A stretch of 64,000 nt of DNA from Lachnospiraceae bacterium. Lineage in GTDB: Bacteria; Bacillota; Clostridia; Lachnospirales; Lachnospiraceae. Location of the stretch: assembly GCA_910575075.1 (NCBI GenBank), contig CAJTCY010000005.1, positions 1-64,000 of the forward strand. The letters run 5' to 3'. Positions 19,770 through 27,888 of this stretch are shown piece by piece. Made by a program: the position numbers and the translations under genes. Position 1 is the first letter of the stretch; each line of letters begins with the position of its first letter. Under the pieces are notes generated by a model that had not been told where the DNA came from, did no database searches, and was given only the letters and a program-made list of their open reading frames with translations.

Positions 19770-20786
19770 TTATGGTAACTGTCCATTTCCAGAACTATTA
19801 CAATAATCTGATACCAGACGGATGGCAATATCTTTTGCCGCGGCGCTGCTCACATTTTTATCGTCTGTCTTTCCCAGATAAACACAGAAATAAACATTTC
19901 CCCTGGTAGTTTCTGCAAATCCCGCAAACCACGCATCCACAACACTCCCGTCAACCTTACCCATTCCTGTCTTTCCGTAGATCGAAATATCTGATTCATG
20001 TGCATTTTCCACCAACATGACTTCTTTTAATTCATCACGTACCTTTTCAGAATAAACGGAATCCTCCCCAAAAATACGCTCCATCACTTCTGTCTGCTCC
20101 TTGGGAGAAATGGCCAGTGATGACTCAATCCAAAAACCAGTTAAAGCACGGTTATTGTTATTTGTATTCAGCCGCCCTTCCCAGTCTGAAATATCACAGT
20201 TTCCATAGAAAAGCCTGTCCAGTTCTTCCTGCATCCGTTCCTGCCCGATTTCATCTATGACTTCCCTGAAATACCAGACGCATGATTCATGGAAGGCTTC
20301 GTTAAAGTCAATGTCTTTGTTCCATTTTTCATTCCAAAATAGTTCACCGCTCCATCTGCGTACGGAATTATCTGGCTCAATGATTCCATGTTCCAGCGCG
20401 GTCAAAGATGAAATAATTTTAAATGTAGAACAAGGCGACCGCCTGGTTTCAGCAAGCTCATTGTTATAAACAGTAAACCGCCTGGCAGAAACATCATACA
20501 CGACTGCCGCCCCCTGAATCCCGTCAAAGTATTCTGTCCAGTCTGTTTCTATTGTTTCCGGCTGTTCTGTTTCCTGTTCAGTCATTGTCTCTTTCGGATG
20601 ATCTGCTGCCTCTGTTTCCGGCTCTTTTATTTTTTCATTCTCTGAAGCTTCCAGCTCTTTTATTTTCTCATTTTCAATAATATCCTGCTGTTGTTCTCTT
20701 TCATATTTGCCGCCGCAACCGGAAAACATAACTGCGCATACCATACCGCAGCTAACCAGTTTTACAAAATAAGACCGTCTTATCAT
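19770..20786 (-). CDS. Class D beta-lactamase-like lipoprotein
   Basis: 338 residues from the ATG at 20786, which has AGGAG upstream; the longer frame lacks this. The lipobox MFSGC puts the lipidated Cys at residue 24. An acidic linker with a near-repeat (ENEKIKEL, ENEKIKEP) follows. The catalytic domain has all class D marks: Ser120 and Lys123 in STFKI, SCV at 168-170, YGN at 194-196, WIESSLAISPKEQ and KTG at 272-274. The fold is shared with BlaR1/MecR1 sensor domains, but no membrane protease part is present, so an anchored enzyme is more likely. It would hydrolyse penicillin-type drugs at the cell surface; activity is not shown by sequence. Confidence 0.85.
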   Translation of the reverse strand: MIRRSYFVKLVSCGMVCAVMFSGCGGKYEREQQQDIIENEKIKELEASENEKIKEPETEAADHPKETMTEQETEQPETIETDWTEYFDGIQGAAVVYDVSARRFTVYNNELAETRRSPCSTFKIISSLTALEHGIIEPDNSVRRWSGELFWNEKWNKDIDFNEAFHESCVWYFREVIDEIGQERMQEELDRLFYGNCDISDWEGRLNTNNNNRALTGFWIESSLAISPKEQTEVMERIFGEDSVYSEKVRDELKEVMLVENAHESDISIYGKTGMGKVDGSVVDAWFAGFAETTRGNVYFCVYLGKTDDKNVSSAAAKDIAIRLVSDYCNSSGNGQLP

Positions 20787-20866
20787 AAATAGTTTTTCTC
20801 CTGTCTGCAAATGTTTAAGCACTCTCTTTATCTAAAAAAATAATTGGATAGTAATAATCATGGGAT

Positions 20867-21250
20867 TTAGTGTTCGATGCCAAGTTCCGATTTGATACCT
20901 TTCACAAGCGCTGCCGAATAATTTACTTTATGCTCTTTTGCCAAAATATCCAGCCACTGCGGTATCGTCACATTTTTTTTGACATATACCTCCTTTGCCG
21001 CATTTCTAAAGTATGGCATCCATATATGAACATATATCACATCTGTCTCTGTTTCATTCGGCATCGGAAGTTCTTCTCCTCTGCTTTCATAATCCAGTAT
21101 CTCCAATGCCAGCCTCTCCTGTGCAGATCTTATTGCTTCTTCTCTGCCAGGTTCTTCTATCAAAATCATTTCAGGAAAATCTATAAACTGAATCTGATAC
21201 ATTCCATCTACATGTTTAATTTTGGCCGGATAAATATAATTTTCTTTCAC
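20867..21250 (-). CDS. HicB-like antitoxin family protein
   Basis: 127 residues from a GTG start preceded by GAGGTGAG. The N-terminal half has the HicB partial RNase H-like fold (YPAKIKHVDGMYQIQFIDFP and the following helix). The C-terminus (TIPQWLDILAKEHKVNYSAA) is a DNA-binding tail of the helix-turn-helix type. HicB normally neutralises the HicA mRNA nuclease and represses its own operon. No HicA-sized frame lies on either side, so this is an orphan or a stand-alone regulator. Two palindromes overlap its promoter, consistent with self-repression. Confidence 0.8.
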   Translation of the reverse strand: MKENYIYPAKIKHVDGMYQIQFIDFPEMILIEEPGREEAIRSAQERLALEILDYESRGEELPMPNETETDVIYVHIWMPYFRNAAKEVYVKKNVTIPQWLDILAKEHKVNYSAALVKGIKSELGIEH

Positions 21251-21266
21251 TTTCTCACCTCAAGGA

Positions 21267-21326
21267 AGATTATAATCTGTATTTTTCTATAATGCAGATT
21301 ATAATGCGCATTCTAATCTTTGTCAA
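21267..21326 (-). promoter_or_regulatory. Promoter and palindromic operators of hicB-like gene
   Basis: On the minus strand TTGACA (21321-21326), a 17-base spacer and TATAAT (21298-21303) form a full consensus sigma-70 promoter. A 24-bp near-perfect palindrome (21296-21319) covers the -10 and spacer. A second, perfect 12-bp palindrome, AGATTATAATCT, sits at 21267-21278 just downstream. The shared AGATTATAAT half-site suggests two operators for one repressor, most simply the HicB-like protein. Confidence 0.8.
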
Positions 21327-21460
21327 TAACTTTTACTCATTTTATATTGCTTTTTGGATACATATGAACTATAGTCTTCCTAATGGAATGTACGGCTCAT
21401 GAAAGTATAGTTATAACTTTATTGGATACTATTAACTGTTTTCCTATAAGGAGGCCGTAT

Positions 21461-21574
21461 ATGACATTTCGTGAAGTCGAGAATCTTGAAAAAAGACAGG
21501 CTTATTATAAAAAACATGTTATAATTTTATATGCATTTATTTGTGGGAGAAAAAGAGGGGAAAATAATGATTGA
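21461..21574 (+). CDS. Small ORF leading into the agr-like operon
   Basis: A 37-codon frame (MTFREVENLEKRQAYYKKHV...) with an excellent AAGGAGG site six bases upstream. It is charged at first, has a short hydrophobic middle (VIILYAFICG) and overlaps the start of the response regulator by eight bases. That geometry fits translational coupling. I do not recognise the peptide; it could be a leader peptide or a small membrane protein. Confidence 0.4.
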   Translation: MTFREVENLEKRQAYYKKHVIILYAFICGRKRGENND

Positions 21575-22301
21575 AATTGCTGTATGCGATGATAATATGA
21601 ATGATCTTAATCATGCAACGGAAATATTACACGATATATTTTCAAAGAAAAACATAGATTGCAATATAGAGAGCTTTTTATCTGCTAATGAGTTACTGAA
21701 TAGTAACAAAAAGATTGATATCGGTATTTTAGATATTGTCATGGATGAACGCAATGGAATTGATCTGGGGAGAAAACTTAAAACAAAATTTCCTGAGATA
21801 TGCCTGATCTATACTACCAGCTATAAGCAATACGTCATGCAGGCCATCAATAACGTACACGCTTATTCTTATCTGTGCAAGCCCATAGACAATGACAAAA
21901 TAAGGATGCAGATTGACGAGTTATTATGCCGATATTCAAATAAAATTATAAAGAAAGATTTTTATAATGTTATCGACAGTCAACATAAAATTCACGCAGT
22001 TGTGACACTGAAATTGAATGAAATTCTTTATTTTGAGTATATAAAACGGCAGCGCAGAGTCGCTATTATTTTAAAAAATGACACATATCAATACAACTGC
22101 TCCTTTAAACATATCGTAGACGAATTTCGGAAATATGATTTTGTTGTTAATTGCAGAGGCACCCTCGTGAATTTGAGACACGTTGTCAAAATAAAGGGCT
22201 ACACAGTATATTTGGATAACGAGACAGAACTTCCTATTTCTCAACGCCGGATTACCGATTTCAGAAAAAATCTGAATGAATTTTTACAAAGAAATTCATA
22301 G
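21567..22301 (+). CDS. agrA: LytTR response regulator, AgrA-like
   Basis: 244 residues from the ATG at 21567, where the receiver domain begins and AGAGGGG lies upstream. Receiver domain at 1-120, with acidic pair CDDN at the start and phospho-acceptor Asp56 in GILDIVMDE. The C-terminal LytTR DNA-binding domain includes ILYFEYIKRQ, VNCRGTLVNLRHV and LPISQRR. Such proteins bind pairs of direct repeats upstream of their targets; a candidate pair lies at 23706-23739. It is followed by its kinase after a short gap and is the first full gene of a six-gene quorum-sensing locus. Confidence 0.92.
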   Translation: MIEIAVCDDNMNDLNHATEILHDIFSKKNIDCNIESFLSANELLNSNKKIDIGILDIVMDERNGIDLGRKLKTKFPEICLIYTTSYKQYVMQAINNVHAYSYLCKPIDNDKIRMQIDELLCRYSNKIIKKDFYNVIDSQHKIHAVVTLKLNEILYFEYIKRQRRVAIILKNDTYQYNCSFKHIVDEFRKYDFVVNCRGTLVNLRHVVKIKGYTVYLDNETELPISQRRITDFRKNLNEFLQRNS

Positions 22302-22311
22302 GAGAAATGTT

Positions 22312-23604
22312 ATGGAGAAAATAATGCTATTGTTTTGCAGTCTTCTTTCATGTTTTATCGTTATTTCCATCCTGTTTCAGTTTATGAACAGCAATTATGA
22401 AAAAACTTACAATACGAAACACACGTACATAATAGCAAACGGACTATCGGTTGCAATTTTGACCATAGTGAATATGATGAATCATCCTATACTCAACCTG
22501 CTGGTATTTATTCTAATCATTGGCATGTGTGCACGTTTTCTATATTATGAAAATAACGGCAAAGCAGGGAGAAGACTGATAGAATGCGAAGCATTGGCTA
22601 TATGCATGGGTGTCTGTGAAGCATTAGGAGTAATCGTCTTGCAATGGATACTCCAATTACTTGCTGTAAAGATTGACGATCTTATCATCTTACATTGCCT
22701 AGAAGTCACTTTTTCAAAAATTATTTTGATTTTTCTATATTACATGACCATCAACCGTTTAGTCGGAAAAAGAAACTTCCCGCTTTCAAAAGGTCAATAC
22801 TCTGTATACATAATTATATTGGTATATAATTTTATAAATTTGCTGTTGATAGTCTGGGAATTTATGCAGAAAGATACTCATTATCTGTGGGCGGCAAATA
22901 TGGGATGTATCGTATTGGCTGATTTATACTTATTATACTTTATAAAAATTTCAAACGAGAAAAACTACTATGAAAACCAGGTAAAAGCATTAGAACAGCA
23001 GGCAAATATCCAATACAGATATTACTGTCTGCAGACAGAAAACTATGATGCCATGCTGAAAATATTACATGACGTAAATAAACATATAAAAGTGATAGAA
23101 GACTTATTCGCTGCCGGGAAAGGAAAGACCGCCGCAAAATATACCTGGCAGATTAACGACATGTTAAGTCCTCTGATTCCAACCCGCTATACAGGACATC
23201 CGATACTGGATATCCTGCTCACTGATAAAGTAATAAATATGAAAGAAAAAGGTATTGATTTTCAAGCTAATATTGAAAATGTGGATTTGAAATGTATTGA
23301 ACCAATAGACGTTACAACAATTTTTGGAAACCTGCTTGACAATGCGGTTGAGGCCTCGGAAAACTCTGGCGGACATAAATATGTATTCATAAAAATTGGC
23401 TCTTATCACCAGATGATCTCTATAAAATTGGAAAATAACAGCAATTATGTAAGATGGAAGAACGGAATGCCCATATCCGAAAAAGGCGCTGGCAGAGGAC
23501 TTGGACTTCTTAACGTACAGCGGAGCATAGCAAAGTATGAAGGAGATTTAAAGATGAAATGGAAAGATGATAGATTTACGGTTGAAATGTTTCTTAACAT
23601 ATAA
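22312..23604 (+). CDS. agrC: GHKL sensor histidine kinase, AgrC-like
   Basis: 431 residues from the ATG at 22312, preceded by AGGAGAAATGTT. The N-terminal half has about six hydrophobic membrane segments, as in peptide-sensing AgrC. The cytoplasmic part has a dimerisation helix with His in ILHDVNKHIKVIED, the N box NLLDNAVEAS and the G box GRGLGLLNV. It should bind the secreted cyclic peptide and phosphorylate the adjacent LytTR regulator. Membrane topology and the downstream peptide gene make AgrC the best reading among the GHKL kinases. Confidence 0.9.
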   Translation: MEKIMLLFCSLLSCFIVISILFQFMNSNYEKTYNTKHTYIIANGLSVAILTIVNMMNHPILNLLVFILIIGMCARFLYYENNGKAGRRLIECEALAICMGVCEALGVIVLQWILQLLAVKIDDLIILHCLEVTFSKIILIFLYYMTINRLVGKRNFPLSKGQYSVYIIILVYNFINLLLIVWEFMQKDTHYLWAANMGCIVLADLYLLYFIKISNEKNYYENQVKALEQQANIQYRYYCLQTENYDAMLKILHDVNKHIKVIEDLFAAGKGKTAAKYTWQINDMLSPLIPTRYTGHPILDILLTDKVINMKEKGIDFQANIENVDLKCIEPIDVTTIFGNLLDNAVEASENSGGHKYVFIKIGSYHQMISIKLENNSNYVRWKNGMPISEKGAGRGLGLLNVQRSIAKYEGDLKMKWKDDRFTVEMFLNI

Positions 23605-23705
23605 TGCAGTGGCACTGACACTGATAAAAATACAAAGCATAGATTCTTTCAAAAAGTTACATTGGAGCGCAATACAAACAGTATGGATGCCTCTTTTGCT
23701 TCAAA

Positions 23706-23739
23706 CTGTACTTCGTGCAAAAAATCTGTACGTGGTGCA
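23706..23739 (+). promoter_or_regulatory. Direct repeat, candidate LytTR regulator site
   Basis: Two 14-base direct repeats, CTGTACTTCGTGCA (23706-23719) and CTGTACGTGGTGCA (23726-23739), start 20 bases apart. That is two helical turns. They lie about 120 bases upstream of the peptide precursor gene. LytTR proteins bind paired direct repeats with this spacing, so this is a likely control site for the peptide and its downstream genes. The 255-base gap around it holds no other convincing gene. Confidence 0.6.
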
Positions 23740-23859
23740 CAAATTGTGGAATTTTTTGGTAACATGTCGAAAATAATATCAGGTCAGATATCTGCACATA
23801 TTCTTAGTGTGGCTATTTGCCTGCTCATAAAAATAAATTAATAGGAGGTATTTATTATC

Positions 23860-24006
23860 ATGAAAAAAATTACAAAAATGCTGTTAAAAGCAGTTGCAGA
23901 TACTGCAATGAACAGTGCAAAAAAAGAAGCTGATTCAGCCTGCATATTTATAGGCTATCAGCCGCAAATGCCCGCAAAATTACATGAATTAAAACGTAAG
24001 AAATAA
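23860..24006 (+). CDS. agrD: Cyclic autoinducer peptide precursor, AgrD-like
   Basis: A 48-residue peptide with a strong AGGAGG site. It has the three-part AgrD plan: a basic amphipathic N-terminal helix (MKKITKMLLKAVADTAM), a central Ser-Ala-Cys28-Ile-Phe-Ile-Gly-Tyr core that would form the thiolactone ring, and a charged tail with the QPxxPxxL pattern common in clostridial precursors. AgrB would cut after the core. The exact ring length cannot be read from sequence. It lies between the kinase gene and two genes that precede agrB. Confidence 0.9.
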   Translation: MKKITKMLLKAVADTAMNSAKKEADSACIFIGYQPQMPAKLHELKRKK

Positions 24007-24050
24007 CTGTGGACAAACTAAATATCTAAAAATAACAGAAGGAGAATCTT

Positions 24051-25412
24051 ATGATTAGGAAAAAATTTTTAGCAGTATTATTAGTTAGTGTTATGGCATT
24101 GCCTGTTTGGAACACGGCAGAAGTCAATGCTGCCCAAAATGTTTCAGAAGATGAATCATTACAAAACGTAGAGATGTTAAAGAATGACATTTCAGGAAGT
24201 GTTATTCCCAATGTTGGACAAGGAAGTGCGGAAGATTTTATTGAAAATATAACAATCACAGATAATCAAAATGACGGAATCAGCAGTATGTCTGAAACAG
24301 ACCATAATACAGCCGATACCGCATTATTCTTAAGTAGTGATTACATGGGAACAGTCCTTACAGACAAAGCGGACGCTTACGACAATTGGTATTATTTTTA
24401 TGCTGATGCAAATAAAAAAATTTCATCGCAGCTTGAACAGCCGAGTAATGGTAATTACGATTTATATTTATATGAATATGTTGATGGAAGTATCTCTCTC
24501 GTCTCATACTCAATAAATGGCGGTACAACAACTGACAGTTTAAGCTATATTTCAAAAGGCGGATACTATTTCCTGCGGACAGTCCCTGTAACAGCAGACG
24601 ACTCATTATTATATTTTATTATAAACATATTAGACACATATGATTCTAACGAACCAGATGATAACGCTAATTTTTGCAGGGAATATCATACATATATCAA
24701 TGTAAAAAATACCATTGATAATGTGTTTGATCAGGATTGGATGAAACTGACAGTAGAAACAGCTGGAACTTATAAGGTAGAATTAAACAATGTCCCAAGT
24801 AACTGCCAATACGCAGTTTACATTTATGATTCTTCACTTTCATATTTAAACGGCATGCTCAGTGATGGAAATGCAAACGGATATGTTTCATTAGAAGAAG
24901 GTGTCTATTATTTATACGTTAGAAGCCATAACAATGCCTTTGATGCAACACAGCCATATTCTCTAAAACTAAGTCCTGTACATTCTACCTCGTCTGTTTA
25001 TAAATATACGAACGGGGGAAAGATTGTCGAGATAACCCCTAGTACAATGTATATTAATGGCAGCCAGGTCGACTTTAATTGGACATTTAGATATGACATT
25101 AATTATACAAGACATCAGCAGGCTACGATAACCAACAGTACAAAAGTAATGGCAAGTTCCTATAAAAACGGCAGTTTTGTGGATGCTCAAAATATAAATT
25201 CATCGACTGACTGCATCAAAGTTAAAATCAATAATTTCAATTATTTTTATTTTTACTATTTTGAGGGAGTGGAAGACACTTTTACAAGGAAATATGATGA
25301 AAATAATTATCAATACTTTTACATAGACGCAAATACTGGTAAAGCTATCGGAACTGACGTGGATATTTATTTGACGTGGCCTGGTTTTAAATACACGTTC
25401 AATGAATATTAA
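24051..25412 (+). CDS. Secreted protein with two PPC-like domains
   Basis: 453 residues. A Sec signal peptide ends near VNA-AQN. Two beta-rich regions resemble bacterial pre-peptidase C-terminal domains: about 90-190 (DNWYYFYADANKKISSQLE) and 200-305 (SNEPDDNANF at its start and GVYYLYVRSHN near its end). A C-terminal third of unknown fold is rich in Asn, Tyr and Lys. No catalytic motif or anchor is visible. AAGGAG precedes the ATG, 44 bases after the peptide gene, so it probably shares its transcript. Its place inside an Agr locus suggests it is a quorum-controlled exoprotein. Confidence 0.75.
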   Translation: MIRKKFLAVLLVSVMALPVWNTAEVNAAQNVSEDESLQNVEMLKNDISGSVIPNVGQGSAEDFIENITITDNQNDGISSMSETDHNTADTALFLSSDYMGTVLTDKADAYDNWYYFYADANKKISSQLEQPSNGNYDLYLYEYVDGSISLVSYSINGGTTTDSLSYISKGGYYFLRTVPVTADDSLLYFIINILDTYDSNEPDDNANFCREYHTYINVKNTIDNVFDQDWMKLTVETAGTYKVELNNVPSNCQYAVYIYDSSLSYLNGMLSDGNANGYVSLEEGVYYLYVRSHNNAFDATQPYSLKLSPVHSTSSVYKYTNGGKIVEITPSTMYINGSQVDFNWTFRYDINYTRHQQATITNSTKVMASSYKNGSFVDAQNINSSTDCIKVKINNFNYFYFYYFEGVEDTFTRKYDENNYQYFYIDANTGKAIGTDVDIYLTWPGFKYTFNEY

Positions 25413-25444
25413 AATGTATCTGCAAAATCTAAGGAGGCAATTAT

Positions 25445-26266
25445 ATGGGTTTTAGAATTGATTCACAGAATAATTTATCTGTACAAAAGCATATGGGGAC
25501 AACTCATATAGAAGACCGAAGAAAAAACTCAGCCTGCCCATGTTCTGACAACGACCAGTTGAAAGCTGATGCTGAAGCTAAGGTAACAATAAGCGATGCC
25601 GGACGTAAATTGTTCGATGAAACGGGTAAATCTGGTAAATGGCTTTCAGATGAAGAATTGATAGAAAAATACGGCGCATTGCCAGAGGAAGAAGAGCCTA
25701 TATACTTTCAGTATGGATATAATGAAGAATTTGACAGTATTTCTTCTTCATTCAGAAACCCATTCAAGAAATTCATAACCGGAAGATATGCAGGTACAGG
25801 AATTGATTACAAAAACATAGATTACGGCATTCTAGATAAAATGGCTGAAAAATATTCTGAATTAAGACAGAATGTTGAGACAAATTTTACAGATGTGGAA
25901 AAAGAACAACGGCTGTCTGAACTTGATTTGGCATATAAAACTGTTTTTGAAAACAATATCGTAAAACCAATCAGAGATCAGATTGAAAATTCCATGTCTT
26001 TCTATAATAGAGGAACCTTAACGTCTATTTCAGGTTCTCAGAGCTTTATAGACCAGTATTATACAAGTGAAAGGGAAATGAATGCGACTTATAAGAAACT
26101 TGGCGATGTAAATGAGGATCTAAATTCGATATTTAAACAAAATGTATCTCAGTGGTCATCAAACAAATCCAACGCTAAATACCATTTAATAAATGTTATT
26201 TCCACATTTATTGACATTACCGGAACCTCAGACCAAAAAAAAGAATTCTTGTCTATGACTAAATAA
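25445..26266 (+). CDS. Unknown protein inside the agr-like locus
   Basis: 273 residues, AAGGAGG upstream, 32 bases after the secreted protein gene. I do not recognise the family. It has no signal peptide or membrane segment. A Cys-Pro-Cys motif lies near residue 35 (SACPCSDND), followed by an acidic stretch (LPEEEEPIYF) and a mostly helical second half. An FDIT-like ending with Lys-rich tail is unremarkable. Position suggests co-expression with the peptide. It could be a substrate of a non-classical export route or an internal partner of the secreted protein, but nothing in the sequence proves either. Confidence 0.6.
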   Translation: MGFRIDSQNNLSVQKHMGTTHIEDRRKNSACPCSDNDQLKADAEAKVTISDAGRKLFDETGKSGKWLSDEELIEKYGALPEEEEPIYFQYGYNEEFDSISSSFRNPFKKFITGRYAGTGIDYKNIDYGILDKMAEKYSELRQNVETNFTDVEKEQRLSELDLAYKTVFENNIVKPIRDQIENSMSFYNRGTLTSISGSQSFIDQYYTSEREMNATYKKLGDVNEDLNSIFKQNVSQWSSNKSNAKYHLINVISTFIDITGTSDQKKEFLSMTK

Positions 26267-26301
26267 TCAGTCAACATATAGCCACAAACATAAGTGGCAA
26301 A

Positions 26302-26365
26302 AATAACTCTCTGCAGCAAACTACAGAACAAAATTTGCAATGTAGCAAAGCCGCGGAGAGTTATT
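26302..26365 (+). terminator. Stem-loop before agrB
   Basis: Complementary arms AATAACTCTC... (26302-26314) and ...GAGAGTTATT (26353-26365) flank a 38-base loop, followed by TCTCATT. The weak T-run makes it a leaky terminator or attenuator that would lower agrB expression relative to the upstream genes. Confidence 0.45.
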
Positions 26366-26457
26366 CTCATTGGGTGCTTATTTTGGCAACATAAATTTCT
26401 GCAAGATGATAGAACTTCACAATAATTGCAAAACACAATAAACAGGAGCCTCCGCTG

Positions 26458-27039
26458 ATGGATAAGATAACTCAAAAAATCTTAAAACAACTTCAGACAA
26501 AAAACCTTATAAAAAAAGATGATTTGGAGATATATAGTTTCGGATTAGAATGCCTTTTTCTAAAAATAATACATATTCTTTCATATCTTTTGATTGGTTT
26601 ATGTATGAAAGAATTGTTATCATTGTTAATAAGCGGGTCCGTATTAATTCCGCTTAGGAGAAAGGCAGGTGGATACCATGCAAAAACAAGATCAGGGTGT
26701 TATGTATTTTCATGCTGTGTGGTCTTTTTACTTTGTCTGACTAACAAAACTACCGCTATACCTTTGATAATCTATGGAGAACTGCTAATTACAGATATAT
26801 TGATTCTGCTTTTTGCCCCAGTTGAAAATGAAAACAGAAAATTAAATCTCGACGAACAAAATCTTTTTCGTAAACAGGCAATAAAATTATTATTCATAGT
26901 AAATGCAATCATTATTGCCATCTGTCTGCTGGACAACTATCTATTTCTTGCACATTGGTCGAAAAATGGGATCATTTTTGCAGGAGGACTATTACTTATG
27001 GGCATAAAAAAAGATAAATTCAAAACTCCTGCTGCATAA
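26458..27039 (+). CDS. agrB: AgrB-type peptide-processing membrane protease
   Basis: 193 residues with several membrane segments. The AgrB signature RRKAGGYHAKTRSGCY is present, with catalytic His74 and Cys81 at the same seven-residue spacing as in Staphylococcus. AgrB removes the tail of AgrD, forms the thiolactone and helps export the peptide. CAGGAG lies upstream of the ATG. It is separated from agrD by two genes, about 2.4 kb, unlike the usual adjacent agrBD order. Confidence 0.92.
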   Translation: MDKITQKILKQLQTKNLIKKDDLEIYSFGLECLFLKIIHILSYLLIGLCMKELLSLLISGSVLIPLRRKAGGYHAKTRSGCYVFSCCVVFLLCLTNKTTAIPLIIYGELLITDILILLFAPVENENRKLNLDEQNLFRKQAIKLLFIVNAIIIAICLLDNYLFLAHWSKNGIIFAGGLLLMGIKKDKFKTPAA

Positions 27040-27110
27040 TGCATAGCACCAATATTATCTATTGGCATTTTCATAGTCCCTTGCTTCTTTGCAGATCTTA
27101 ACTTCCGAAA

Positions 27111-27677
27111 TCATCTATCAAACAGTGAACCCGTACCACTATGTGTACTGCCGTCTTCTTCTGTATATGTTAGAATAAGACGAGGCTCACGCTCTGCACA
27201 ATGATAAAAACGCATCAATATACTTGGAATATCTATCTCTGCCTTAAGCCCTAAACTATCTGCCAGCTTTTTTTGAATTTCAAGCAAATCATACCACGCT
27301 TGCTGGTCCTCTTCTTCATACTCTTCAAAGAGTTCTTTTACATATTCACTGAGAAGTTCTCTGTCTTGATACGCTCCTTCATATATGTAATCTTTCCAAT
27401 ATGGAAAATTTATTACAAGTTCAAAAAATTCTTCAAGATTATCTGCAATTCTCCCACTTGCCCCTTCATTTCCCCAATAGCCCACGGAACCATCTTCAAG
27501 CAAAATATATTCACTTCCCGTCCCTTCTTTGGCAAACGTTTTTCCAGAAATATTATAGGTTATATGCCCAAATTCATCTTGGGGCGCCTTAAATTCCGAA
27601 AGAATTTCCACATCACAAACAACATACAATAAGTCTGCTAAGTCATGATCCTCACGCAGCATTTTTATAAAATCCAT
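27111..27677 (-). CDS. Unknown acidic protein, possibly SMI1/SUKH-like
   Basis: 188 residues from the ATG at 27677 (AGGAAGG upstream). It is a strongly acidic cytoplasmic protein. The segment ILLEDGSVGYWGNEG followed by NLEEFFELVINFPYW resembles SMI1/KNR4-type immunity folds, where a glycine-tryptophan strand precedes such a helix. There is no toxin gene beside it. It faces away from agrB and stands alone. I would treat the immunity reading as a weak hypothesis. Confidence 0.5.
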   Translation of the reverse strand: MDFIKMLREDHDLADLLYVVCDVEILSEFKAPQDEFGHITYNISGKTFAKEGTGSEYILLEDGSVGYWGNEGASGRIADNLEEFFELVINFPYWKDYIYEGAYQDRELLSEYVKELFEEYEEEDQQAWYDLLEIQKKLADSLGLKAEIDIPSILMRFYHCAEREPRLILTYTEEDGSTHSGTGSLFDR

Positions 27678-27888
27678 TTTATTGCACCTTCCTTTCAATA
27701 CCTGCAACATCAAGATGCTCATAAGAAAATCTCAAAAATACAATTCATTATCATCTCCGATATATCTTAATTGCATTTTGGACCATACAAACTTTCCTGG
27801 GGCGTGTCTTTCCCATCAATCAAATTAGAATTATAATTAACACGCCAAATCTTCCTTATCCAGCTCTTCCAATAAACGCCGATTGTCA

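Noticed and set aside
19730-19828. Upstream starts of the methyltransferase at 19786 and 19828
   Set aside because: They overlap the end of the beta-lactamase gene and lack a ribosome site; the HTH domain begins after the start at 19729.
23765-23845. 25-codon frame MSKIISGQISAHILSVAICL before agrD
   Set aside because: No ribosome site, and it ends immediately before the agrD ribosome site; likely chance within the control region.
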